Below are positions 1 to 4,331 of a DNA stretch of 5,605 nucleotides, in pieces. The notes under the pieces are model-generated. The model was not told where the DNA came from. It saw only the letters and a program-made list of their open reading frames with translations, and searched no databases. How positions within the stretch are numbered: the first letter of the stretch is position 1; each line of letters starts with the position of its first letter. Origin of the DNA: Candidatus Gottesmanbacteria bacterium (lineage in GTDB: Bacteria; Patescibacteriota; Microgenomatia; UBA10105; UBA927); the NCBI GenBank assembly GCA_016182725.1, contig JACPFZ010000034.1, forward strand, positions 1 through 5,605. Reading direction: 5' to 3'. The translations under genes and the position numbers were made by a program.

Positions 1-4
1 AGGT

Positions 5-454
5 TCATCTTCCTGCCACAAAGCCCACGTAAATGCCCTTTGCAAGCCTATTCACATATCCTTTTCGATAGAGCAGGGACAGGTAGGATGAAATGTTGCG
101 GTGCAATTTTTGATGTTTAACACCGGCAGATTGGAGGAAAATTACCAAATCCTGAATAGAGAATGCCACCGAGGTTTCCTGTATATAATCTTTGACCATG
201 GAGAGGGTGTCCTGCCTGTGGGGACGAGAACGAGAGGGGGTGATGGTTATTCGTTCTACAGCTCCATGGTCGTCGAGTTGATATTGTAGGCGTGGTTCGC
301 CCAGCCTCTTTTGTTCAGCCTGGATGACTGCATCGTAATTGCTTTTTAATTGGACGAGTCCTTGGATTTCTGATTGTAAACGTTCCAGTTCTAGGGTTTT
401 GGCTTTGATGTGTGCATTTATGGCACTGGATTGCTGAATGAGGGGATCAAGCAA
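5..454 (-). CDS. Coiled-coil plus winged-helix-like protein
   Basis: This 149-residue protein is not a family I can name. Residues about 10-52 are rich in Leu, Glu, Gln and Lys in a heptad-like pattern and should form a coiled coil. A polar linker (about 55-82) follows. Residues about 84-148 look like a winged helix: a helix (SMVKDYIQ), a second helix (SIQDLVIFLQSAG), a recognition-helix-like segment (HRNISSYLSLLYRKGYV) and a closing hairpin (LAKGIYVGF). The start is a TTG at 452-454, chosen because a GGAGA Shine-Dalgarno lies about 7 bases upstream and no other start precedes the coiled coil. The likely role, inferred, is a dimeric DNA-binding regulator or a replication/partition accessory factor. 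Residues 23-54 match a shorter protein encoded at 1444-1665. A good promoter (490-518) lies directly upstream, so it can be transcribed apart from the XRE gene. Confidence 0.75.
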   Translation of the reverse strand: MLDPLIQQSSAINAHIKAKTLELERLQSEIQGLVQLKSNYDAVIQAEQKRLGEPRLQYQLDDHGAVERITITPSRSRPHRQDTLSMVKDYIQETSVAFSIQDLVIFLQSAGVKHQKLHRNISSYLSLLYRKGYVNRLAKGIYVGFVAGR

Positions 455-489
455 TGGGATCTCTCCTGGCTGTTTTTCACTCTACCCTT

Positions 490-518
490 AGTATACTACG
501 AATGCAGGAATTTGTAAA
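490..518 (-). promoter_or_regulatory. Sigma-A-type promoter of the winged-helix gene
   Basis: Read on the minus strand, TTTACA (513-518) is followed by 17 bp and TATACT (490-495), 35 bp upstream of the TTG start. Each box matches the sigma-A consensus at 5 of 6 positions. The -35 box overlaps a small inverted repeat (514-529). Confidence 0.65.
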
Positions 519-529
519 GTATGTTTTAC
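514..529. repeat. Small inverted repeat over the -35 box
   Basis: GTAAA and TTTAC arms flank a 6-bp centre and overlap the -35 of the leftward promoter at 490-518. It shares the GTAAA core with the four-copy inverted repeat found elsewhere in the window, so it may be a diverged operator. Arms this short can occur by chance. Confidence 0.3.
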
Positions 530-669
530 TAAAGAGAGAAAATGGCCGGGGGAAATATCAGCCCAGACGATCGTTTTGATACTAGATATAGTGTCTTTCA
601 ATGATGACAACCACTACATCTAGTTGTTAAATTGAAGTGATCTCTTATTCAGATATTTGCAATTGTGTT

Positions 670-1344
670 TCAGGTGGCGGCGCGGAATAAATGAGGCCGA
701 AATACTTCTTCCAACGATAGAGACTTGACTTTTCGCAAATATTCCCTTTTGGCTGTTATCCAATCGAAAACAGATTCGGCCGAGCTATAGATCTTTAAAA
801 GGCACTCCTGGACTCGTTGAAAACCCATTTGCATGATTTGGATCAGCTTTGCCTCCCATTCGGGCGACACTCCAACGCCCCAGCCAAGTTCCCATCTTCT
901 CAGCGTATTCTGGGATATCCCAGCTTTGGATGCTAAGGCAGGAATGCTCCAGCCATTCATAATTCGTAAGTTTCTGAATACGAGTTGGATTGGATAGGGG
1001 CGATTTGTATTTTCCTCATCATAGCGGAAACGACTTTTAACGCCCCCGACAATTTGCCATCCATAGCCATCATCGGCGCTTACTGCAACTCCGGATTCTT
1101 GAATGAATTGCCATAAAGGCATTTTAAAGAACTCTGCTAGTTTCACCAGGGTCGAGCTTCGGGCTTGTGTTTTATGCACGTTGATAATGCTAACAAAAGA
1201 ATTATGGGTTTTTTGGAGCCATTCCGACCTCCATAAATTCCACAGGGTCTGAATTCCGACTCCGGATCCTGTGGAAATGGATTTTAAATTTTTCCTCTGT
1301 TGGATGATGTGCCCTTGGTCAGCCAGGAATGATGCAAAGGACAT
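670..1344 (-). CDS. XRE-type helix-turn-helix regulator with two HTH segments
   Basis: The protein has 224 residues from the chosen start. Residues about 121-172 are a clear Cro/CI (XRE) HTH: FRNLRIMNGWSIPALASKAG followed by ISQNTLRRWE, the classic layout of scaffold helix, turn and recognition helix. Residues about 24-82 look like a second, degenerate XRE domain: GIQTLWNLW resembles a recognition helix, and TLVKLAEFFKMPLWQFI resembles the closing helices of that fold. The C-terminus (about 175-224) is helical and unrecognised. The reading frame extends to a TTG at 1392, but that region contains the -10 box. The ATG at 1344, with AAGGAG 9 bases upstream, is much more likely. Tandem HTH proteins of this kind are usually sequence-specific regulators. 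This one is the best candidate in the window to bind the repeated inverted repeats, one copy of which lies about 75 bp upstream of the start. That link is inference. Confidence 0.8.
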   Translation of the reverse strand: MSFASFLADQGHIIQQRKNLKSISTGSGVGIQTLWNLWRSEWLQKTHNSFVSIINVHKTQARSSTLVKLAEFFKMPLWQFIQESGVAVSADDGYGWQIVGGVKSRFRYDEENTNRPYPIQLVFRNLRIMNGWSIPALASKAGISQNTLRRWELGWGVGVSPEWEAKLIQIMQMGFQRVQECLLKIYSSAESVFDWITAKREYLRKVKSLSLEEVFRPHLFRAAT

Positions 1345-1357
1345 CGGAGTAAACTCC
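1345..1357 (-). promoter_or_regulatory. Shine-Dalgarno site inside a small hairpin
   Basis: Upstream of the XRE start the mRNA reads AAGGAGTTTACTCCG and then ATG. GGAGT can pair with ACTCC, or GGAG with CTCC around a TTTA loop, so the Shine-Dalgarno may be partly sequestered. This supports the ATG at 1344 as the start and hints at translational control. The stem is short and probably weak. Confidence 0.5.
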
Positions 1358-1377
1358 TTATATAAGAATCTATTTCT

Positions 1378-1383
1378 ATTATA
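1378..1383 (-). promoter_or_regulatory. -10 box of the XRE gene
   Basis: A perfect TATAAT on the minus strand, 33 bp upstream of the ATG at 1344. No good -35 is visible at 16-18 bp. The promoter is therefore either weak or dependent on a bound activator. The inverted repeat at 1419-1434 lies about 36 bp upstream of this box. Confidence 0.5.
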
Positions 1384-1418
1384 AGGGTTCAAGACTTAGA
1401 AAATGGTTAAATGGGATT

Positions 1419-1434
1419 TAAATTCGTAAATTTC
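1419..1434. promoter_or_regulatory. Candidate operator, copy 1 of the GAAATYCGTAAATTTC repeat
   Basis: TAAATTCGTAAATTTC, with AAATT and AATTT arms around a 4-bp centre. It lies between the short coiled-coil gene and the XRE gene, upstream of the XRE -10 box. It differs from the two identical copies at 3062 and 3769 at two positions. The regular intergenic location of all four copies supports a protein-binding site. Confidence 0.55.
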
Positions 1435-1443
1435 TGATAGGAA

Positions 1444-1665
1444 TCAGATATGTGCTCGATTGCATGAAGAGACTAAGGGAGATGAGATATCGAGATCTGG
1501 ATATTTGGATCTCTCCCTTTCAGCGAGGAGGACTGCATCATAATTGCATTTGAGCTGCTTAAGGACTTCTATTTCCTCTTTTAAGTCTTCTAGGGCTGCT
1601 TCTTTTGTCCAGATTCTGAACACCAGCCATTTAGATCGTTCAGCAAGTTCCTCTGCAAAATCCAT
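1444..1665 (-). CDS. Short coiled-coil paralog lacking the winged helix
   Basis: A 73-residue protein. Residues 25-56 align without gaps to residues 23-54 of the protein at 5-454, with 18 of 32 identical, including the shared core NYDAV. The homology stops before the winged-helix part; the C-terminal tail (about 57-73) is unrelated and the frame simply ends. It could be a truncated duplicate or a functional coiled-coil partner that forms heterodimers with the full-length protein and modulates it. The ATG at 1665 has a GAGG Shine-Dalgarno about 7 bases upstream. The XRE gene lies 99 bp downstream on the same strand. A TATAAT box and an inverted-repeat operator lie about 90-110 bp upstream of this gene. 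Confidence 0.65.
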   Translation of the reverse strand: MDFAEELAERSKWLVFRIWTKEAALEDLKEEIEVLKQLKCNYDAVLLAERERSKYPDLDISSPLVSSCNRAHI

Positions 1666-1752
1666 CTGAAGTTCCTCTACAATCTCTTCCCATGACTAAG
1701 GAAAAATAAGCATTGCTCCCACTTTTGGTCCATCTTAGAAAACTCTCCTGTG

Positions 1753-1758
1753 ATTATA
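1753..1758 (-). promoter_or_regulatory. -10 box upstream of the short coiled-coil gene
   Basis: A perfect TATAAT on the minus strand, 87 bp upstream of the ATG at 1665. The region where the spacer and -35 should lie is largely filled by the inverted repeat at 1763-1778. A protein bound there would compete with RNA polymerase. No clear -35 is visible. Confidence 0.5.
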
Positions 1759-1762
1759 CCCC

Positions 1763-1778
1763 GAAATTCGTAAATTTT
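1763..1778. promoter_or_regulatory. Candidate operator, copy 2 of the GAAATYCGTAAATTTC repeat
   Basis: GAAATTCGTAAATTTT, differing by two bases from the copies at 3062 and 3769. It ends 5 bp upstream of the leftward TATAAT at 1753-1758, so it occupies the promoter spacer. That placement is typical of repression, which is inference. Confidence 0.6.
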
Positions 1779-1854
1779 GGCTAAAAGGGCTTTATTGGTC
1801 CGAGAGATTTCCCCTCTTTAGTTCAGAGAGTAAAAAACATTCCTAACTGTTTGA

Positions 1855-1883
1855 GGGCGAGGGGGAAAGGGGGAGGAGAGGGG
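1855..1883 (+). other. Candidate G-quadruplex motif
   Basis: Four G-runs (1855-1857, 1861-1865, 1869-1873, 1880-1883) separated by 3, 3 and 6 bases fit the usual G3+N1-7 pattern on the plus strand. The last run can instead pair with CCCCTCT at 1811-1817, extended by CGAGA (1801-1805) with TCTCG (1884-1888), giving a competing long-range stem. Confidence 0.5.
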
Positions 1884-1898
1884 TCTCGCAGTCAAACA

Positions 1899-1941
1899 CA
1901 CTCCTGTCGGGGTGTGGGGGTGGACGAGGGGAACAGGAGTG
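1899..1941. repeat. Inverted repeat with G-rich loop
   Basis: Perfect 9-bp arms CACTCCTGT (1899-1907) and ACAGGAGTG (1933-1941) enclose a 25-nt loop. The loop carries three runs of four or more G plus a GG pair on the plus strand. No T-run follows on the plus strand, so it is not a terminator. Confidence 0.6.
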
Positions 1942-1994
1942 GCCTAGTTTATATCCGTCTAATCAACTAAAGACGTTTTAACTTTTATTGACGG

Positions 1995-2013
1995 GTTAGT
2001 TTTGAAAACTAAC
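1995..2013. repeat. Compact 9-bp palindrome
   Basis: GTTAGTTTT and AAAACTAAC flank a single central G. The two halves are close enough to form a dimeric protein-binding site or a small cruciform. It sits 12 bp before the larger inverted repeat at 2026-2079. Confidence 0.55.
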
Positions 2014-2025
2014 TCCGGTAAAGAA

Positions 2026-2079
2026 CCTTAAGATCCTTATACCCCAATTCCCTTCCCCACCCCTATAAGGATCTTAAGG
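2026..2079. repeat. Perfect 16-bp inverted repeat with C-rich loop
   Basis: The arms CCTTAAGATCCTTATA (2026-2041) and its exact complement (2064-2079) enclose a 22-nt loop. The loop is almost all C on the plus strand; on the minus strand its G-runs of 4, 4, 3 and 4 are separated by 1, 2 and 4 bases, a strong G-quadruplex pattern. Each arm also contains CCTTA twice, 9 bp apart, like a small iteron. No T-run follows on the plus strand, and only TTCTTT follows on the minus strand, so a transcription terminator is unlikely. Origin, recombination or protein-binding roles are possible. Confidence 0.7.
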
Positions 2080-2081
2080 AA

Positions 2082-2109
2082 TTGACAATATTAAAATATT
2101 TTTTTTAAT
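2082..2109 (+). promoter_or_regulatory. Weak promoter candidate in the A+T-rich stretch
   Basis: TTGACA (2082-2087), 16 bp, then TTTAAT (2104-2109). The consensus -35 is good and the -10 is 5 of 6. It also overlaps the small palindrome formed by two AATATT units at 2087-2100. No gene starts within 270 bp, so it would give a long leader or a non-coding transcript. It may simply be A+T-rich unwinding DNA. Confidence 0.3.
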
Positions 2110-2201
2110 TAAGCAGTTAAGACGTCCTATTCAATTATAAAGAAATTTCCTGTCAGAAGTAAAGCACTAATGAAAAATAATCCAGGCGTGACTTGAAAAA
2201 A

Positions 2202-2271
2202 CCTACTCGAAAACTACCCCTGAATTGCCTAAAAACTACCCGAAAGGGTAGGAAGGAATCGTAAGGGTAGG
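2202..2271. repeat. Cluster of CTACC/GGTAG motifs upstream of P1
   Basis: CCTAC (2202), CTACCCC (2214) and CTACCC (2236) are followed by two opposite copies, GGGTAGG (2246 and 2265). The CTAC elements are spaced 11 and 22 bp apart, close to one and two helical turns. AACCTAC (2200-2206) and GTAGGTT (2267-2273) form an outer inverted repeat around the cluster. The arrangement suggests binding sites for a regulator or replication initiator about 45 bp upstream of P1. Confidence 0.45.
2231..2252 (-). terminator. Leftward intrinsic terminator
   Basis: On the minus strand CTACCC, loop TTTC and GGGTAG are followed directly by TTTTT. The short stem with U-run fits a rho-independent terminator for leftward transcripts. 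It would stop antisense reading from the right arm before it enters the central region. On the plus strand there is no T-run. Confidence 0.5.
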
Positions 2272-2316
2272 TTAAATTAGTAAGTAATTCTTGTATTAAA
2301 ACCCATTTTCTTCCCG

Positions 2317-2353
2317 AAACCCTATTTACTTCTTGGCCTTGGCATAGTATAAT
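2317..2353 (+). promoter_or_regulatory. Repeated promoter P1
   Basis: The conserved block AAACCCTATTTACTT (2317-2331) includes the -35 TTTACT (2325-2330). It is followed by 17 bp and TATAAT (2348-2353). The ATG at 2383 lies 29 bp downstream with a strong AGGAGGG. The same block and spacing occur at P2, P3 and P4. Confidence 0.85.
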
Positions 2354-2382
2354 ATCTGTAGGATGAGGCAAGGAGGGAATTC

Positions 2383-2559
2383 ATGAAGTGCACTGAGTGC
2401 GGATTGCCCGTCGAGGTTGTCCCACATCCCAACAACCCGAAGGCCGTAGTTTTCGCGAGTAAGGTCGATGGTAGCCTCCTCTGTCCGATGGGCGGGGGAC
2501 ATCAGGTCAGGGCCAGTGTTGCGACCCACCGGGCAATCAATCCTAAGCCGGGTCGGTAG
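2383..2559 (+). CDS. 58-aa Cys/His small protein, possible zinc binder
   Basis: The protein begins MKCTECGLPVEVV and ends with stop TAG at 2557-2559. CxxC at residues 3-6, followed by C34 and H40 (CPMGGGH), suggests one small zinc-ribbon-like fold, but the spacing matches no family I can name. The start is well supported: promoter P1 is 29 bp upstream and AGGAGGG lies 6 bases before the ATG. It is the first gene of the P1 transcript. The Shine-Dalgarno of the next gene overlaps its stop codon, which implies coupled translation. Function unknown; a small DNA-, RNA- or protein-binding role is inference. Confidence 0.75.
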   Translation: MKCTECGLPVEVVPHPNNPKAVVFASKVDGSLLCPMGGGHQVRASVATHRAINPKPGR

Positions 2560-2570
2560 GAGAAGGACGC

Positions 2571-2837
2571 ATGCCTATTGACTTTGAGCAGGATGTCCGG
2601 CAGCTCGAACGTATCATTAATGAGGATGCTACTCTACGGGGACTGTTTGCCCCACGCATGGCACGCTGGCGCTATTACGGTCCTAAAGGAGCTCTATCCA
2701 CCCATCCGGCTACCGTGTATGCCTGGCGGGCAACCACACAGACATGGGAGATTGCCAGGCGCGTGAATCACAGGCTGCGCCGAGACGCCAAGGCTCGTGC
2801 CTTGCGCCTATTTACTGCTGGTTCTGAAGTGCAATAG
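2571..2837 (+). CDS. 88-aa basic protein of unknown function
   Basis: I do not recognise this protein. It has an acidic N-terminal helix (FEQDVRQLERIINEDATLRG), a central part rich in Trp, Tyr and Arg (MARWRYYGPKG), and a strongly basic C-terminal helix with many Arg (about residues 61-80), which suggests nucleic-acid binding or interaction with an acidic partner. There is no signal peptide or membrane segment. AGGAG (2558-2562) lies 8 bases before the ATG and overlaps the stop of the 58-aa gene, only 11 bp separate the two genes, and they should be cotranscribed from P1. Confidence 0.75.
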   Translation: MPIDFEQDVRQLERIINEDATLRGLFAPRMARWRYYGPKGALSTHPATVYAWRATTQTWEIARRVNHRLRRDAKARALRLFTAGSEVQ

Positions 2838-2894
2838 TGGCTAGGGACAGCCTCTCGTAGTGGAGTAAGTGAAGGCAAACAGGGAGAATTGCTG

Positions 2895-3053
2895 ATGGTT
2901 CCTTGGTGGACACTCGTTGTTGGAATCATTGTTACAGCCGTGGTGGCTCCCTGGCTGGTGTTGCTCTGGCGGGATGAGCCGAACGCCACTATCCAACGAG
3001 CATGTCGTCTGGCTGAATTGTACGGGATTCTCCCATCCAAAGATCCGAAGTGA
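2895..3053 (+). CDS. 52-aa single-pass membrane protein
   Basis: The protein begins MVPWWTLVVGIIV. Residues about 4-25 are a hydrophobic helix bounded by Trp residues, followed by a charged 27-residue tail (WRDEPN onward). GGGAG (2882-2886) lies 8 bases before the ATG. A TTG six bases earlier is in frame but too close to the ribosome site. Small Trp-flanked membrane proteins in phage and plasmid gene sets include holins, superinfection-exclusion and toxin-like proteins; nothing here decides between them. It lies 57 bp after the 88-aa gene in the same direction and probably belongs to the P1 transcript. Confidence 0.6.
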   Translation: MVPWWTLVVGIIVTAVVAPWLVLLWRDEPNATIQRACRLAELYGILPSKDPK

Positions 3054-3061
3054 AGCAGAGG

Positions 3062-3077
3062 GAAATCCGTAAATTTC
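3062..3077. promoter_or_regulatory. Candidate operator, copy 3 of the GAAATYCGTAAATTTC repeat
   Basis: GAAATCCGTAAATTTC, identical to the copy at 3769-3784. It lies in the 46-bp gap between the membrane protein gene and the methyltransferase-like gene, 22 bp before the chosen ATG. No TATAAT is visible beside it, so it may act as an mRNA or roadblock element, or may mark a former cassette boundary. Confidence 0.6.
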
Positions 3078-3099
3078 TGCAGAGAAGGTTTTGGGCAAA

Positions 3100-3747
3100 A
3101 TGAATAATACCTATGGCTTTCCAGAAATGGCATCTATCCTTCCGAATGGGATTTCAAGAGGGCGTTATTCCATCATTCACAAAACTCTGACCGAGGAATT
3201 TGTCAGAGCCGAGAAAAGCAGAGCCATTTGGTCTCATTCTGGATGGCTTGTCCGGGACCTAGAGGCGGGAACATACGCCAGTTTGGTGGAAAATAATCGG
3301 TATGGCGGAGAGCTATGGATGTCTGATACATGGATGGAGCGATTCACAAATGCGTCTTTCCTCCAGATGGCATCGGGACATGTAGTGGTGGCTGGGTTGG
3401 GCATCGGGATGCTCCCTATCGCTCTTTGCCAGAAGAATGAGGTTTTATCAGTAACTGTCATTGAACTGGAGCCAGATATTATCCAGTTGGTGAAGCCTTA
3501 TATCGAACCACATTGTAGAGGTAAACTCCAGATAATTTGCGGAGACGCTGTGGTTCCGCCCTTCCAAATTATTCGCAAGTCCAAACTTTTTGATTGTGCC
3601 TATCTCGATATCTGGCCTACTATATGTAGTGATAATTGGGAGATGATGAAGTCTATGCTCAGGACATATCGAAAGTTGGCTGGACACATCGATGCCTGGA
3701 TGAGAGAGTATGTTCAGGAGGAGGCGAGACGAGATAGAAGGATGTGA
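3100..3747 (+). CDS. Class I SAM-dependent methyltransferase-fold protein
   Basis: The protein has 215 residues from the ATG at 3100. Residues 95-104 (VVVAGLGIGM) match the glycine-rich SAM-binding motif I. Residues 118-127 (VTVIELEPDI) match motif II with its acidic ribose-binding residue. CGDA (147-150) fits motif III, and YLDIWP (168-173) fits the motif IV strand. The layout resembles the spermidine synthase-like Rossmann methyltransferases. The N-terminal 90 residues (including ELWMSDTWMERFTN) would cover the pocket. The substrate cannot be told: there is no DNA-methyltransferase catalytic motif such as PPY/DPPY or the cytosine PC motif. The frame opens at a TTG at 3091, but AGAAGG is too close to it; the ATG at 3100 is preferred, with an 11-base spacing that is slightly long. 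It may be read from P1. Confidence 0.7.
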   Translation: MNNTYGFPEMASILPNGISRGRYSIIHKTLTEEFVRAEKSRAIWSHSGWLVRDLEAGTYASLVENNRYGGELWMSDTWMERFTNASFLQMASGHVVVAGLGIGMLPIALCQKNEVLSVTVIELEPDIIQLVKPYIEPHCRGKLQIICGDAVVPPFQIIRKSKLFDCAYLDIWPTICSDNWEMMKSMLRTYRKLAGHIDAWMREYVQEEARRDRRM

Positions 3748-3768
3748 TTGCGCGCCCCCAATAGGGCC

Positions 3769-3784
3769 GAAATCCGTAAATTTC
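3769..3784. promoter_or_regulatory. Candidate operator, copy 4 of the GAAATYCGTAAATTTC repeat
   Basis: GAAATCCGTAAATTTC, an exact 16-bp duplicate of copy 3. It ends 4 bp before the conserved P2 block, so a bound protein would touch the upstream edge of RNA polymerase at P2. P3 and P4 have no such copy, so P2 could be regulated differently. Confidence 0.65.
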
Positions 3785-3788
3785 CCCT

Positions 3789-3825
3789 AAACCCTATTTA
3801 CTTTTCCTGCTTGGTAGGGTATAAT
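3789..3825 (+). promoter_or_regulatory. Repeated promoter P2
   Basis: Block AAACCCTATTTACTT (3789-3803), -35 TTTACT (3797-3802), 17-bp spacer and TATAAT (3820-3825). Transcription should start near 3832. That places the ATG at 3837 at the very 5' end of the mRNA and favours the ATG at 3855. Confidence 0.85.
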
Positions 3826-3854
3826 AAGGGTGTAAGATGAAAAAGGGGGAAGAG

Positions 3855-4217
3855 ATGCTAAAGTATGTGGCTCCTGATGTGGCCGAGGCGAAGATCGCCG
3901 AGTTTGCCAGCGGTTTGCTGGGTCGGCCAGTGCTGGACGAAAGCGGGCCGACGGTGGAGTTTACCACCGGGATTTTTGCAGACGATGCAAGGGTCCATGT
4001 TTCTCAGAGGCGGGATGGCCGGAGCTATCGTGATTCCGATGGCCATTTGGTGACTCATTTCAAATACGAAGCTACCATAAGTTGGGGCGCGACATCGCGG
4101 TCACTGGCCCTGGCTCGCACCGCCCTCGCCAATTACGAGAAGGCGTGCGTCTTCGCGGCTCAGGTGCAAGCCTTTGCCGAGGGACTGGGCACTATCGCCG
4201 ATGTCATAACCGACTAG
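3855..4217 (+). CDS. 120-aa protein of unknown function
   Basis: I do not recognise this protein. It appears to be alpha+beta: an N-terminal helix (VAEAKIAEFASGLLG), a strand-rich middle (about residues 30-80, with VEFTTGIFADDARVHVSQ and THFKYEATISWG) and an Ala-rich C-terminal helix (about 82-115). There is no Cys motif or membrane segment. An in-frame ATG at 3837 would start 12 bp after the -10 box. The ATG at 3855 is preferred because a purine-rich AAGGGGGAAGAG precedes it and the distance from TATAAT (29 bp) equals that at P1 and nearly that at P4. It is the only gene between P2 and the terminator at 4228, so it forms its own one-gene transcription unit. Confidence 0.75.
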   Translation: MLKYVAPDVAEAKIAEFASGLLGRPVLDESGPTVEFTTGIFADDARVHVSQRRDGRSYRDSDGHLVTHFKYEATISWGATSRSLALARTALANYEKACVFAAQVQAFAEGLGTIADVITD

Positions 4218-4227
4218 CCTGCGGATT

Positions 4228-4247
4228 GGGGCCGAAAGGCCCCTTTT
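4228..4247 (+). terminator. Intrinsic terminator after the 120-aa gene
   Basis: GGGGCC, a GAAA tetraloop and GGCCCC followed by TTTT: a textbook rho-independent terminator, 10 bp after the stop codon. It isolates the P2 unit from P3, which starts 6 bp later. Confidence 0.85.
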
Positions 4248-4252
4248 CCCCT

Positions 4253-4289
4253 AAACCCTATTTACTTTTCCCCCAGGAAGCGGTATAAT
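4253..4289 (+). promoter_or_regulatory. Repeated promoter P3
   Basis: Block AAACCCTATTTACTT (4253-4267), -35 TTTACT (4261-4266), 17-bp spacer and TATAAT (4284-4289). The leader to the ATG at 4332 is 42 bp, longer than at the other copies. P3 probably drives the genes from 4332 to 5478, since no terminator is seen between them. Confidence 0.85.
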
Positions 4290-4331
4290 AGGGTAGTAAG
4301 GTAAGCCGGAGTTCAAGAAAGGAAGCCAGAA

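Larger units (their letters stand above)
1779..2316. other. Gene-free control region between divergent arms, possible origin
   Basis: About 540 bp, extending to the start codon at 2383 once P1 and its leader are included, with no credible coding sequence on either strand. It contains G-rich runs, nested inverted repeats, an A+T-rich stretch (about 2081-2150) and clustered CTACC/GGTAG motifs. Palindromes next to an easily melted A+T-rich stretch, at the divergence of two transcription arms, are typical of plasmid or phage origins. No replication protein gene is present in the window, so the assignment is inference. A structured non-coding RNA is an alternative. Confidence 0.4.

Noticed and set aside
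101..289. 62-aa rightward open frame within the first gene
   Set aside because: Shadow of the coiled-coil/winged-helix gene, with no promoter or ribosome site.
578..595. Hairpin GATACTA/TAGTGTC after the XRE gene as its terminator
   Set aside because: It contains a wobble pair and, on the strand transcribed, is followed by A residues rather than a U-run.
2026..2079. The 16-bp inverted repeat as an intrinsic terminator or insertion-sequence end pair
   Set aside because: No adequate T-run follows on either strand, the loop is too short to be an element, and there is no transposase gene or target duplication.
2200..2273. CTACC/GGTAG repeats as a CRISPR array
   Set aside because: Units are only 6-7 bp, spacing is irregular and orientation changes; there are no spacers or cas genes.
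2153..2529. Leftward open frames across P1 and the control region
   Set aside because: They read through the P1 promoter and a leftward terminator and look like random translation of regulatory DNA.
2768..3133. 121-aa and 85-aa leftward open frames over the membrane-protein gene
   Set aside because: Both are antisense to the plus-strand genes; neither has a convincing ribosome site or recognisable protein content.
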